Notes: generated by a model from the letters alone, not told the origin. 64,000 bases of DNA from Plantactinospora sp. BC1 (GCF_003030345.1 NZ_CP028158.1:5394001-5458000); one strand, 5' to 3'; counted from the stretch's first letter, positions 51,145 to 60,195 are shown. Made by a program: numbers and translations.

Positions 51145-52361
51145 CCGGCGACCACCCCGCTCGGCCGGCGCACCTCGCTGACCGCCGTGTAGACGGCGGC
51201 GATCTGGTCGGCCGTCCGGGTCCAGGAGTACCAGCGGCGGGCCCGGTCCAGCGCGGCGGCCGCGTACCCGTACCGGCGTACCCGGTCGGCGAGCAGGTCC
51301 CGGATGGCGGTGCCGAGCGCCTCGGGGTCACGGGGCGGCACCAGGTCGCCGGTACGCCCGTCCGCGACCGTGTCGGTGAGCCCGCCGACGGCGGTACCGA
51401 CGACCGGCACCCCGCAGGCCATCGCCTCCAGCGGGGTCAACCCGAACGGCTCGTACCAGGGGGCGGCGACCAGCACGTCCGCCGACCGGTACCAGTAGGG
51501 CATCTCCTCGCGCGGGACGGCGCCGATCAGGCGTACCCGATCGGCGACCCCGACCTCGTCGGCGAGCGAGCGCAGCCGGCGGACCTGGGGGTCGTCGTCG
51601 ACCTCGCCGGCCGGCGGCCCGCCGACCACCACGCACTCGGCGTCCGGGACCATCGGCATCGCCCGGATCACGTCCTGGTAGCCCTTCCGCTCCACCAGCC
51701 GGCCGACGGTGAGGATCCGGGGCCGACCCGGCACCCGGGGCACGGACGGGCCGTCGGGCGAGAAGGTCGTGTCGTTGACCCCGGACGGGATCACCGTCAC
51801 CCGGGCCTGCGGCACGCCCATCCGGACCAGTTCGCGGACCTCGTCCTGGCTCTGCGCGATGACCCGGTCGACCGCCCGGCCCAGCGCCCGTTCGTAGCCG
51901 ACCCGGCGGGCCGGGCTGGTGTCGGCGGCGCCCTGGTGGCGTCGCTTCACCGTGCCGAGCGCGTGGTAGGTCTGCACCACCGGGATCCCGGTCTGCCGGC
52001 CGGCGGCGATCCCGGCCAGCCCGCTCATCCAGAAGTGCGCGTGCGCGACGTCCGGCACCCAGTCGTCGCCGCGCCAGCGGGCCACCAGCCACCGGCTGAA
52101 ATCCTTCATGTACGGCAGCAGCTCGTCCTTGGCGATCGGGTGCGGAGGCCCGGCCGGTACGTGCACCACCTCCACCCCGTCACGCAGCCGTACCGCCTCC
52201 GGCGCGTCGGGGCTGTCCCGCCGGGTGTAGACCCGCACCTCGTGGCCGGCGTCGGCGAGCGCGGCGGAGAGTTCGGCGACGTGCGTGTTCTGCCCGCCGG
52301 CGTCCTCGCCGCCGAGTACCGCGAGCGGGCTGGCGTGCTCGGAGATCATCGCGACGCGCAT
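51141..52361 (-). CDS. Glycosyltransferase family 4-like protein
   Basis: A 406-residue GT-B retaining glycosyltransferase. 'MISEHASPLAVLGGEDAGGQ' followed by 'NTHVAELSAALADAGHEV' is the N-domain sugar-acceptor loop; the donor domain has 'ILTVGRLVERKGYQDVIRA' and the EX7E motif in 'PWYEPFGLTPLEAMACG'. The acceptor is unknown. The ATG at 52361 has GGAGGAAC and overlaps the upstream gene by 16 bp. The much longer open frame through 53519 is antisense or out-of-phase to the neighbouring gene. Confidence 0.88.
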   Translation of the reverse strand: MRVAMISEHASPLAVLGGEDAGGQNTHVAELSAALADAGHEVRVYTRRDSPDAPEAVRLRDGVEVVHVPAGPPHPIAKDELLPYMKDFSRWLVARWRGDDWVPDVAHAHFWMSGLAGIAAGRQTGIPVVQTYHALGTVKRRHQGAADTSPARRVGYERALGRAVDRVIAQSQDEVRELVRMGVPQARVTVIPSGVNDTTFSPDGPSVPRVPGRPRILTVGRLVERKGYQDVIRAMPMVPDAECVVVGGPPAGEVDDDPQVRRLRSLADEVGVADRVRLIGAVPREEMPYWYRSADVLVAAPWYEPFGLTPLEAMACGVPVVGTAVGGLTDTVADGRTGDLVPPRDPEALGTAIRDLLADRVRRYGYAAAALDRARRWYSWTRTADQIAAVYTAVSEVRRPSGVVAG

Positions 52362-53323
52362 AGTTCCTCCTCCAGCAACCGGTCCCAGTCGGTCAGGAAC
52401 CGGTCCAGGCCGTACCGGGCCTGCGCGACCTCGCGGGCCTGTCCCCCGAGCTGGCGGGCGGTGTCGGGCTCCTGCACGAGCTGCCGGGTGGCCGCCAGCA
52501 GGGTGTCCAGCCGGGTGGAGAGCACACCCGCCTCCGGCGGTACCGCCTCGACCGCCTCGGTGGCGGCGAGTACCACCACCGGCATGCCCATGGTCATCGC
52601 CTCGATCAGGCTCAGCCCCAGCGACGTCCACCGGCACAGGTGCAGGTACGCCCGCCGCCGGGCGATCTCGGCCTGCATCCGGCCCTGCGGCAGGTCGTCG
52701 TAGACGGCGAGCCGGTCGGCGGGGAGTCCCAACCGGTCCGGCAGCCCGGCCACGCCCATGCCGAAGACGTCCAGCGGGGCGATCTGGGCGAAGAGCGGCA
52801 GCAGGTCGGTGCCGGTGACCCGCCAGCGGCGTACCGGCTCGTTGACCACCACGGCGAGCCGGTCGAGTTCGCCGGTGTACTGCGCGGTGGGTGCGACGAT
52901 GCCGTGCTCGACCACGGTCGTCCGGGTGCCGCCGGTGTCCCAGTAGAGCGCGTTGAAGTGCGTGACGTGTGCGATCAGCAGGTCGTCCCGGTCGGCCAGC
53001 GGGTGCCGGCTGTTCGGCACGTCCCCCTGTTTCGGGGTGTTGTGCTCGACGAAGATCGCCGGCAGGTCCCGGCCGACCCGGCGGCCCGTCCACTCGGCGA
53101 CCAGGTCGATCTCCTCCGGGCGTTGCAGGATCACCAGGTCGACGTCGGCGCCGGCCAACTCCTCCGGGGTGACCTCGTCGACGGTGTCCGGCCACTGGTA
53201 GGTGCGGGCCCGGCCCAGGCCGTAGGGGCCGCGGTCCGGAGTGACCGGGACGAGGTAGCGGTGCTTGCCGTGCACGAAGGCGGTGGTCCAGGAGCCGTGC
53301 ACGTGCCAGAGCAGGATGTTCAC
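52346..53323 (-). CDS. Glycosyltransferase (group 1-like)
   Basis: A 325-residue glycosyltransferase-like protein: 'MNILLWHVHGSWTTAFVHGK' at the start, 'DLVILQRPEEIDLVAEWTGR', 'FVEHNTPKQGDVPNSRHP', and a donor-side 'YLHLCRWTSLGLSLIEAMTM' with an E-containing EX7E-like helix. The GT1/GT4 similarity is weaker than for its neighbour. The GTG at 53323 has GGAGGT and overlaps the stop of the upstream fusion gene (GTGA). It is the second gene of the operon. Confidence 0.82.
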   Translation of the reverse strand: MNILLWHVHGSWTTAFVHGKHRYLVPVTPDRGPYGLGRARTYQWPDTVDEVTPEELAGADVDLVILQRPEEIDLVAEWTGRRVGRDLPAIFVEHNTPKQGDVPNSRHPLADRDDLLIAHVTHFNALYWDTGGTRTTVVEHGIVAPTAQYTGELDRLAVVVNEPVRRWRVTGTDLLPLFAQIAPLDVFGMGVAGLPDRLGLPADRLAVYDDLPQGRMQAEIARRRAYLHLCRWTSLGLSLIEAMTMGMPVVVLAATEAVEAVPPEAGVLSTRLDTLLAATRQLVQEPDTARQLGGQAREVAQARYGLDRFLTDWDRLLEEELCASR

Positions 53324-55098
53324 CGCCGCACCTCCTCGACGCCGGCCAGCGCCGGGGCCAGCGGCAGCAGCGCGGCCACCGGCGGCGGTGCGGTCGGCGC
53401 CGCGCCGAGCAGCCGGACCGCCTCGACCACCTCGGCCGGCTCGATGCCGGACAGACACGGGTGCCCGGGTACCGGACAGGTGGTGGCCCGGGTGTGCCGG
53501 CAGCCGGCGACGGCGGCACCGAGACGTACCGTCGGCACCCGGTACGGCCCCCACTGTCCGAACGGGACGGTCGGGGCGAAGAGGCTCACCACCGGTACGC
53601 CGAGCGCGGCGGCCAGGTGTGCCGGGCCGGTGTTGCCGACGACCAGGCAACCCGCCCGGGCGATGATCGCGGCCAGCCCGGTCAGCGAGGTCTGTCCGCC
53701 CAGGTCGATCCCGGTACCCCCGGCGACCCGGGCGGTCAGGCTCCGCTCACCGGGGCCGCCGGTCACCACCACCCGGTGTCCGGCACCGGTCAGCGCCGCG
53801 ACGATCTCGGCACAGAGGTCGGGTGGACAGGCCCGGGCCTGCACCGACGACCCGGGGTGCAGCACCACGTACCCCGGGTCGGGCAGCGCACCGTCGGCGG
53901 CGGGCGCGTCGGCCCCGGCGCGCAGCCGCAGTACCGGCTCGTCCCCGGCCGGGAGCACGAAGCCGGCCGCCGCCGCCAGCGAGAGCGCCCGCTCGGCCTC
54001 GGGGATCCCCGGCGACACCCGGTGCCGCACGTCGAGCAGCGAGCCCGGATAGTCCGGGCTGATCGCCGCGATCCGGCCCACCCCGGCCATCCGCAGCACC
54101 AGGGCGAGCGGCAGCGCGGACTGGTGGAAGGAGGTGAACAGCACCGCCTCCTCGGCACCGGTCGCGGCGAGCCGGGCGGTCAGCCGGTCCACCTCGGCCC
54201 GGTCGACCGGACCGGGTTCCGGGTCGATCCAGGGCAGCCGCCACTCGACCAGCTCGTCGACCCCGGGCAGCAGTTCGGCGGCGGCCCGGCCGCGCGGCCC
54301 GCAGAGCAGTACCACCCGGTCGGCCCCGGCCGCGACGGCCCGGATCGCCGGGCCGGTCACGAGTACGTCCCCGGCCGAGTCCGGTCGGGCCACCAGCACG
54401 CAGCGGGGGCGCCGACCCGGGACGCCGGGAGCCGGGCCGGCCAGGGCGGAGCGGTGCCGGCGCAGGATCAGGTCGACCGCGCCGCGCAGGTCACCGGCGA
54501 CCGCCGGCGCGGCGGCCACCTCGTCCGGCCGGGTCGCCGGAGTGGGTACCAGTACCGCGCTCGCCCCGGCCGCACCGGCCGCGGTCATGTCGGCACCGAT
54601 GTCGCCGACCAGTACGCAGCGGGTCGGTTCGGTACCGAGCGCCCGCGCCGCGTCCCAGACCATTCCCGGTGCGGGCTTGCGGCAGCGGCAGCCCGGCTCA
54701 CCCGGCGCCGCTTCGGCGTGTGGACAGACCTGCCAGGTGTCGAAGGGGCCCAGAAGCTCGTCGACTCGGGCGTTGACCCGGGCCAGATCGGCGGAACTGA
54801 ACCGGCCGCGGGCCACCCCGGACTGGTTCGTCACCACCCCCAACCGCAGCCCCGCGGCGCGCAGCCGGTCGAGCGCCTCCCGGGCGCCCGGCATCGGTCG
54901 GACCAGCCTCGGATCCCCGTTGTACGGCACGTCGTGGACCAGCGTGCCGTCCCGGTCGAAGAGCACCGCGTCGAACAGGCCGGCCGTGGCCCACACCCCG
55001 GCCGGGCCACCGTGCGGTGCCCCTGACCTGCACTGATGCGGGTCGACCTGGTCGTTGCGCACGGCCGGCGGGTTCCCGGGGGCAGGAGGAGTAAACAT
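53320..55098 (-). CDS. Fusion: GmhB-like heptose-bisphosphate phosphatase + GT9 glycosyltransferase
   Basis: A 592-residue two-domain protein and first gene of the operon. Residues ~40-215 are a HAD-IIIA phosphatase: DxDGT at D48/D50 ('LFDRDGTLVHD'), 'VVTNQSGVARG', and the GmhB zinc loop C125-x-H127...C137-x-C139. Residues ~230-592 are a GT9 domain: 'CVLVARPDSAGDVLVTGPAI', 'YVVLHPGSSVQARACPP', 'VVVTGGPGERSL' and 'CLVVGNTGPAHLAAALGVP'. One protein would thus dephosphorylate heptose bisphosphate and use the finished ADP-heptose. The ATG at 55098 is chosen; the first ~40 residues are outside both folds. Confidence 0.88.
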   Translation of the reverse strand: MFTPPAPGNPPAVRNDQVDPHQCRSGAPHGGPAGVWATAGLFDAVLFDRDGTLVHDVPYNGDPRLVRPMPGAREALDRLRAAGLRLGVVTNQSGVARGRFSSADLARVNARVDELLGPFDTWQVCPHAEAAPGEPGCRCRKPAPGMVWDAARALGTEPTRCVLVGDIGADMTAAGAAGASAVLVPTPATRPDEVAAAPAVAGDLRGAVDLILRRHRSALAGPAPGVPGRRPRCVLVARPDSAGDVLVTGPAIRAVAAGADRVVLLCGPRGRAAAELLPGVDELVEWRLPWIDPEPGPVDRAEVDRLTARLAATGAEEAVLFTSFHQSALPLALVLRMAGVGRIAAISPDYPGSLLDVRHRVSPGIPEAERALSLAAAAGFVLPAGDEPVLRLRAGADAPAADGALPDPGYVVLHPGSSVQARACPPDLCAEIVAALTGAGHRVVVTGGPGERSLTARVAGGTGIDLGGQTSLTGLAAIIARAGCLVVGNTGPAHLAAALGVPVVSLFAPTVPFGQWGPYRVPTVRLGAAVAGCRHTRATTCPVPGHPCLSGIEPAEVVEAVRLLGAAPTAPPPVAALLPLAPALAGVEEVRR

Positions 55099-55309
55099 CA
55101 ATTCGCCCCGGTCGGACGGGCGCACCGACCCGTCCGACGTCCCCGTCGGGCCTGCGGTGAAGCCCGGTCGCCGTCACCGGTCGGCATACCCCGGGCGGCT
55201 CGCCGCTATCCAGAGCCCGAACCGTTACCCAGCCCCGGACCCCCGTTTTTCCGGCCACCCGTACGGTGTTCACCGAGGTACGGGCCGGTTTTCCCCTTCC
55301 CGGCCCGTG

Positions 55310-55340
55310 TTGTGGCCCGCGCGCTACGTCAAGTTAGGCT
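55310..55340 (+). promoter_or_regulatory. Possible promoter of the polyprenol-phosphate mannose synthase gene
   Basis: TTGTGG (55310-55315) and TAGGCT (55335-55340) are spaced 19 bases, leaving a ~32-base leader before the ATG. It lies in the 280-bp region shared with the divergent heptose/glycosyltransferase operon. Confidence 0.35.
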
Positions 55341-55378
55341 TTGCCCCTGACCGCTGTCGGCCAACCGAGGATGCCCCG

Positions 55379-56941
55379 ATGATCGAACCCGTACAGCTGC
55401 CCTCTCCCTGGCGGGACGTTCGCGTGACCGTCGTCGTCCCCACCTACAACGAGGCGGGAAACCTTCCCGTGCTGGTCGAGCGACTGCTCGCCCTGCCGCT
55501 GCCCGGGCTGCAGATCCTCGTCGCCGACGACAACTCCCCGGACGGCACCGGCGAGGTGGCGGACAAGCTCGCGATCGAGCACCCGGAGCGGATCCAGGTG
55601 GTGCACCGGGCGGGCAAGGAGGGGCTCGGACGGGCGTACGTCGACGGGATGACCCGGGCCCTGGAGGCCGGTGCGGAGTACGTGGCGCAGATGGACGCCG
55701 ACCTGTCCCATCCGCCGGAGGCGCTGCCCGGGATGCTCGGTTCGCTGCTCTCCACCCGGGCCGGTGTGGTGATCGGCTCCCGGTACGTCCCCGGCGGGCA
55801 GCTCGACGAGGCGTGGCCGCTGTACCGCCGAGCGCTCAGCGGTTGGGCCAACTTCTACGTGCACACCCTGCTCCAGGTGCGGATCCGGGACCTGACCGCC
55901 GGCTTCAAGATCTGGCGGGCGGACGCGCTGCGCGACATCGGCCTGCACCGGGTGCAGTCCAACGGCTACAGCTTCCAGGTCGAGATGCACTACCTGGCCA
56001 CCAAGCTCGGCCACACCATCCTCGAGGTGCCGATCCGGTTCCAGGAGCGCCTGGACGGCGACTCGAAGATGACCACCGCGACCAAGATCGAAAGCGCGCT
56101 GATGCCGTTCAAGCTGCGCGGCCGGCACCGCAACATCACCCGGTTGCCGGGGACTTCCCGCAGGGACCGGCTCCCGGTGTCGAACGAGGTCCCGGAGCCG
56201 AGCGAGGTTCCGGAGTTGGACGAGGTCCGGGAGCCGGACGGAGTCCGGGAGCCGAACGGGGTTCCGGCGTCTGGCGGGTTCCCGGTGTCGGACGAGGTCC
56301 GGGAGGCGGTGGAGGTTCCGTCGTCGGACCAGGTGCGGGCGCCGGAGCCGGTGAAGGTGCCGGTGTCGAGCGAGGTTCCCGAGTCGGTGAAGGTTCCCGA
56401 GTCGGTGAAGGTCCCGGAGCCGAGTGCAGCCCCCGAGGCGGTGAAGGTCCCCGAGGCGGTGCTGGTGCCGGAGCCGAGCGAGGTGTTTGAGTCGCCGGAG
56501 GCTCCGAAGCCGATTGAAGCTCCAGAGCTGGCCGAGGCCCCGAAGCCGACCGAAGCCGCCCAACTGGTCGAAGCCTCGCAGCCGACCGAAGCCGCGGAAC
56601 TGGTCGAGGCTCCCAAGCCGACAAAGGCCAGGAGGCCGGCGAAAGCTACGAAGGCAGTGAAGGCCACCAAGGCGGTGAAGGCTACCAAGGCGGTGAAGGC
56701 CACCAAGGCCACGAAGGCGGCTGCGGCGACGAAGGCCACGAAGCCGGCTGCGGCCAGGGAGGCCACCCAGGGGACGGGGGCCGCCGAATCGGTGCAGGTC
56801 ACCGAGGCGACCAAGCTCGCCGGATCCGACGAATCCGGCCCCGCCGACAAGGTGCCGGCACCGACGACCCCGGCCAAGCGCAGCCGACCCCGGCCAAGCG
56901 CGAACGGCGCGGGTCAGGCGAGCGGCGCGGGTCAGGCGTAG
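55379..56941 (+). CDS. Polyprenol-phosphate mannosyltransferase (Ppm1/DPM1-like) with long repetitive tail
   Basis: A 520-residue protein. Residues 1-~255 are a complete GT2 dolichol/polyprenol-phosphate mannose synthase: 'VTVVVPTYNEAGNLPVLVE', 'LVADDNSPDGTG', the DxD at 106-108 in 'QMDADLSHPPEA', and 'DLTAGFKIWRADAL'. It makes polyprenyl-P-mannose for lipoglycans and protein mannosylation. The remaining ~265 residues are low-complexity: first Pro/Glu/Val repeats ('SVKVPESVKVPEPS'), then at ~418-465 a Lys/Ala/Thr run ('KATKAVKATKAVKATKA') like histone H1 or mycobacterial HupB tails. The catalytic part alone is normal family length. GAGG precedes the ATG. Confidence 0.9.
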   Translation: MIEPVQLPSPWRDVRVTVVVPTYNEAGNLPVLVERLLALPLPGLQILVADDNSPDGTGEVADKLAIEHPERIQVVHRAGKEGLGRAYVDGMTRALEAGAEYVAQMDADLSHPPEALPGMLGSLLSTRAGVVIGSRYVPGGQLDEAWPLYRRALSGWANFYVHTLLQVRIRDLTAGFKIWRADALRDIGLHRVQSNGYSFQVEMHYLATKLGHTILEVPIRFQERLDGDSKMTTATKIESALMPFKLRGRHRNITRLPGTSRRDRLPVSNEVPEPSEVPELDEVREPDGVREPNGVPASGGFPVSDEVREAVEVPSSDQVRAPEPVKVPVSSEVPESVKVPESVKVPEPSAAPEAVKVPEAVLVPEPSEVFESPEAPKPIEAPELAEAPKPTEAAQLVEASQPTEAAELVEAPKPTKARRPAKATKAVKATKAVKATKAVKATKATKAAAATKATKPAAAREATQGTGAAESVQVTEATKLAGSDESGPADKVPAPTTPAKRSRPRPSANGAGQASGAGQA

Positions 56942-58533
56942 ACGGCGCGCTGCGCCCGGGCGAGCACGGCGGCGTACGCCCGGCCGGTCAGGGCGCGGTC
57001 CCTGGCGAGTGCCGCCCGGGCCGCGTTCGCGCCGGGGCCGCCGTGCACCCCGGCGCCCGGATGCGCCGACGCGCCGGCCAGGAAGAGCCGGTCGACCGGG
57101 GTGTCCGCCCGGCCCAGTCCGGGCACCGGGCGGAGGAAGAGTTGCTGGTAGGCGGCGGCCGTACCGCCGCCCACGGCGCCACCGACCAGGCTCGGATTGC
57201 CGGTCGCCAAATCGGCCGGCCCGGCCACGTGCCGTGCCCTGACCAGCCGACCGAAGCCGGGTGCGGCCCGCTCCAGCACCGCCTCGATCCGCTCGACGTG
57301 CGCCCCGATCTCCTCCGCCCGCCAGTTCCGCCGGAACGGCAGGTGGGTGTAGGCCCAGAGCGACTCGGTGCAGGCCGGCGAGCGGCTCGGGTCCGCCACC
57401 GTCATCTGCCCAACCAGTAGGAACGGCTCGGCCGGCAACTCGTCCCGGTGCAGCGCGGCCGCGTACCGTCGCAGGTCGGCGAGGTCGCCGCCGAGATGCA
57501 CGGTACCCGCACCGGCGACGGCCGGATCCCGCCACGGCACCGGCCCGGTCAGCGCCCAGTCCACTTTGACCGTGGAGCCGTCCCAGCGGAAGTGCGCCAG
57601 ATCCGCCACCAGCCGGGGCGGCAGCCGCTCGGCGCCGACCAGGTCGAGGAAGAGCGCCGGGGCCGGCACGTCGGCCAGTACGGCACGGCGGGCCCGCCAC
57701 AGCAGACCGTCGGCCGAGCGGACCCCGACGGCCCGGTTCCGGGCCACCAGTACCCGGTCGACCGGGGTGCCGGTACGCACCCGGCCGCCCCGCTCGCGCA
57801 GTCGGGCCAGCAGGGCGTCGGTGATCCGCCCCGCCCCGCCGACCGGTACCGGCCAGCCCACCTGCTGGCCGAGCATGGCCAGGAGCCAGCCGTACACCCC
57901 GGAGCCGGGCTCGTCGGGAGCGAGATCGGTGTGCAGTGCGCAGCCGGTGAGCAGGGCCGGGCCGCCCGAGCCGGCGAAGAGTTCCGCCCCGAGCCGGGAA
58001 CTGGGCAGCACCAGCCGGCGGGCCAGCCGCAGCATCCCGGCGGTACGCAGCCGGCGGGCGAGCGCCACGCCACCGCGTACCGGTGGGAAGGGGCTGAAGA
58101 GGGCGTCGAGCAGGGGCGCGGAGATCTGCCGCCACTGCGCGTACGCGTCGAGCCACCGCTCGCCGTCACCGTCGCCGAACCGCGCCACGGAGGCGGCGGT
58201 GACCTCGGGGTCGCGGTTGAGCAGCACGGCACCGTCGTCCGGGAAGAGGTGCGCCAGCACGTCCGGCGCGTGCCGCCAGGCCAGACCGTGCTCGTCGAGC
58301 CGGAGCCGGCGCAGCACCGGCGAGGCGTAGCCGAGCGGATAGAAGGCGCTGTAGAGGTCGCTCAGATAGCCCGGGGCGGTCACCTCGGCCGACCGGACCG
58401 CTCCGCCCGGCTCGCCGGTCGCCTCCAGCACCAGCACGTCCCACCCGGCGTCCGCGAGCAGGTTCGCCGCGACCAGGCCGTTGTGCCCCGCTCCGACGAC
58501 GACCGCGTCGGCGGTGTCCCCGAGCACCGTCAC
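56932..58533 (-). CDS. FAD-dependent NAD(P)-binding oxidoreductase (phytoene desaturase/CrtI-like)
   Basis: A 533-residue flavoprotein. The dinucleotide-binding start 'DAVVVGAGHNGLVAANLLAD' with 'VLVLEATGEPGGAVRS', and the C-terminal FAD loop 'RLFLAGASAHPGAGVHGGPG', are typical of the CrtI/amine-oxidase superfamily and its actinobacterial NAD(P)/FAD-dependent branch. It might act on an isoprenoid; no carotenoid genes are nearby, so the substrate is open. It converges with the mannose synthase gene and the two 3' ends overlap by 10 bp. Confidence 0.87.
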   Translation of the reverse strand: MTVLGDTADAVVVGAGHNGLVAANLLADAGWDVLVLEATGEPGGAVRSAEVTAPGYLSDLYSAFYPLGYASPVLRRLRLDEHGLAWRHAPDVLAHLFPDDGAVLLNRDPEVTAASVARFGDGDGERWLDAYAQWRQISAPLLDALFSPFPPVRGGVALARRLRTAGMLRLARRLVLPSSRLGAELFAGSGGPALLTGCALHTDLAPDEPGSGVYGWLLAMLGQQVGWPVPVGGAGRITDALLARLRERGGRVRTGTPVDRVLVARNRAVGVRSADGLLWRARRAVLADVPAPALFLDLVGAERLPPRLVADLAHFRWDGSTVKVDWALTGPVPWRDPAVAGAGTVHLGGDLADLRRYAAALHRDELPAEPFLLVGQMTVADPSRSPACTESLWAYTHLPFRRNWRAEEIGAHVERIEAVLERAAPGFGRLVRARHVAGPADLATGNPSLVGGAVGGGTAAAYQQLFLRPVPGLGRADTPVDRLFLAGASAHPGAGVHGGPGANAARAALARDRALTGRAYAAVLARAQRAVYA

Positions 58534-58676
58534 CCGAGCACCCTACCCCGGCCCACCCCGGCCGCCCCGCTACCGGCCCCGGCCGACGAGGCGCCCGGTC
58601 ACAGGTTCACTGGCGTCCCCGGTCACCGGTTCAGCGGAATAGTTTGGACCGCCCGGACCGGGGCAAACTGCGCTCC

Positions 58677-60116
58677 ATGTATCAGGTGCAGCAACTCATC
58701 GCCGGAGTGTGGGACGGCAGCGGCGACGCTGGATGGTTGACCGTGGTCGACCCGGCCGACGGCACCCCGGTCAGCCGGGTACCGGTGGCGACCGCGGCCG
58801 AGGTCGAGGCGACGGTCAAGGCGGCCCGGGCGATGGCTCCCCGGTGGGCCCGGACCGCACCCGCCGACCGGGCGGCCGCGCTGCGCCTGGCCGCCGACGC
58901 GATCGAGGCCTCCGCCGACCGGCTCGCCGAGGCGGAGACCGCCGAGATGGGCCGGCCGCTGGCCGCCGCCCGCGCCGGGGTCCAGGCGGGGGTGTCGACG
59001 CTGCGCCAGTACGCCGAACTCGCCCCCGTGCGCGGCGGTCGCACCCTCGGCGGCGACGCCGAGGCGATCGACCTGATGGTGCCGCAGCCGCGCGGCGTGG
59101 TCGCCGTCGTCACGCCGTGGAACGACCCGGTCGCGGTCTCCTGCGGCCTGCTCGGCGCCGCGCTGGCCACCGGGAACACCGTCGTCTACAAGCCGAGCGA
59201 GCGGAGCACGGCCAGCGGCTGGCTGCTCGCCCGACTGCTCGACCAGCACCTGCCGTCCGGGGTGCTGTCGCTGCTGACCGGCGGCGCCGAGGTGGGTGCC
59301 GCGCTCGCCGCGCAGGAGGTCGACGTGGTCGCGCACGTCGGTTCGACCGCCACCGGCCGGTCGATCGCCGCCGCGTGTGCCCGGTCCGGCGCCAAGGCCC
59401 TGCTGGAGAACGGCGGCAGCGACCCGCTGATCGTCGACGGTGACGTCGACCCGCTCTGGGCGGCCGAACAGGCCGCGACCGGTGCCTTCGCCAACGCCGG
59501 GCAGCTCTGCGTCGCGGTGGAGCGGATCTATGTGCTCCGGCCGGTGTCGACCCGGTTCCTCGCCGCCCTGGTGGAGCGGGCCGAGGCGCTGCGGTCGGGG
59601 CCGGGGCGGGACCCGATGAGCGAACTCGGGCCGCTGGTCGACCGGCGACACCGCGACCTGGTGCACGGGCAGGTCCAGGCGGCGGTCGCGGACGGCGCCA
59701 CCGTGCTGACCGGCGGTACCGTCCCGGACGGACCTGGTTCCTTCTACCCGCCGACCGTACTGGCCGAGTGCACCGACCAGATGGCGGTGATGCGGGAGGA
59801 GACGTTCGGCCCGGTCGCCCCGGTGATGGTGGTCGACTCGTTCGACGAGGCGCTGTCCAGGGCGTCCTACTCGCCGTACGGGCTGGCGGCGACGGTGCTC
59901 ACCGGGTCGATGAACCACGCGCAGCGGGCCTGGCGGGAACTCCCGGTCGGCACCGTCAAGATCAACGCCGTCTTCGGCGGGGCACCGGGCGGCGCCGCGG
60001 AGCCCCGGGGCGGCAGCGGCCAGGGCTTCGGGTACGGTCCGGAGCTGCTCGACGAGCTGACCGTCACCAAGGTGGTGCACATCGAGGGGCCGGGCGGGGA
60101 CGGCGGCCGGTGGTGA
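58677..60116 (+). CDS. Aldehyde dehydrogenase family protein
   Basis: A 479-residue NAD(P)-dependent aldehyde dehydrogenase. N149 in 'TPWNDP', K172 in 'YKPSERS', the general base E244 in 'LLENGGSDP' and the nucleophile C278 in 'ANAGQLCVA' are all present, so it should be active. The 'succinate-semialdehyde/benzaldehyde' style of motifs does not fix the substrate. The ATG follows CAAACT by seven bases (leaderless pattern). It is divergent from the FAD oxidoreductase. Confidence 0.92.
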   Translation: MYQVQQLIAGVWDGSGDAGWLTVVDPADGTPVSRVPVATAAEVEATVKAARAMAPRWARTAPADRAAALRLAADAIEASADRLAEAETAEMGRPLAAARAGVQAGVSTLRQYAELAPVRGGRTLGGDAEAIDLMVPQPRGVVAVVTPWNDPVAVSCGLLGAALATGNTVVYKPSERSTASGWLLARLLDQHLPSGVLSLLTGGAEVGAALAAQEVDVVAHVGSTATGRSIAAACARSGAKALLENGGSDPLIVDGDVDPLWAAEQAATGAFANAGQLCVAVERIYVLRPVSTRFLAALVERAEALRSGPGRDPMSELGPLVDRRHRDLVHGQVQAAVADGATVLTGGTVPDGPGSFYPPTVLAECTDQMAVMREETFGPVAPVMVVDSFDEALSRASYSPYGLAATVLTGSMNHAQRAWRELPVGTVKINAVFGGAPGGAAEPRGGSGQGFGYGPELLDELTVTKVVHIEGPGGDGGRW

Positions 60117-60195
60117 ACCGGCCGCACGCCTCCACCCCACCCCTACCCCGCTGACCTCCGTGTCCGGGCTGAAGCGGGCTGCCGAGCGCCCGGGG

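Noticed and set aside
50283-52703. An 806-codon plus-strand frame
   Set aside because: It is antisense to hldE, gmhA and two glycosyltransferase genes; composition is typical of a high-GC shadow.
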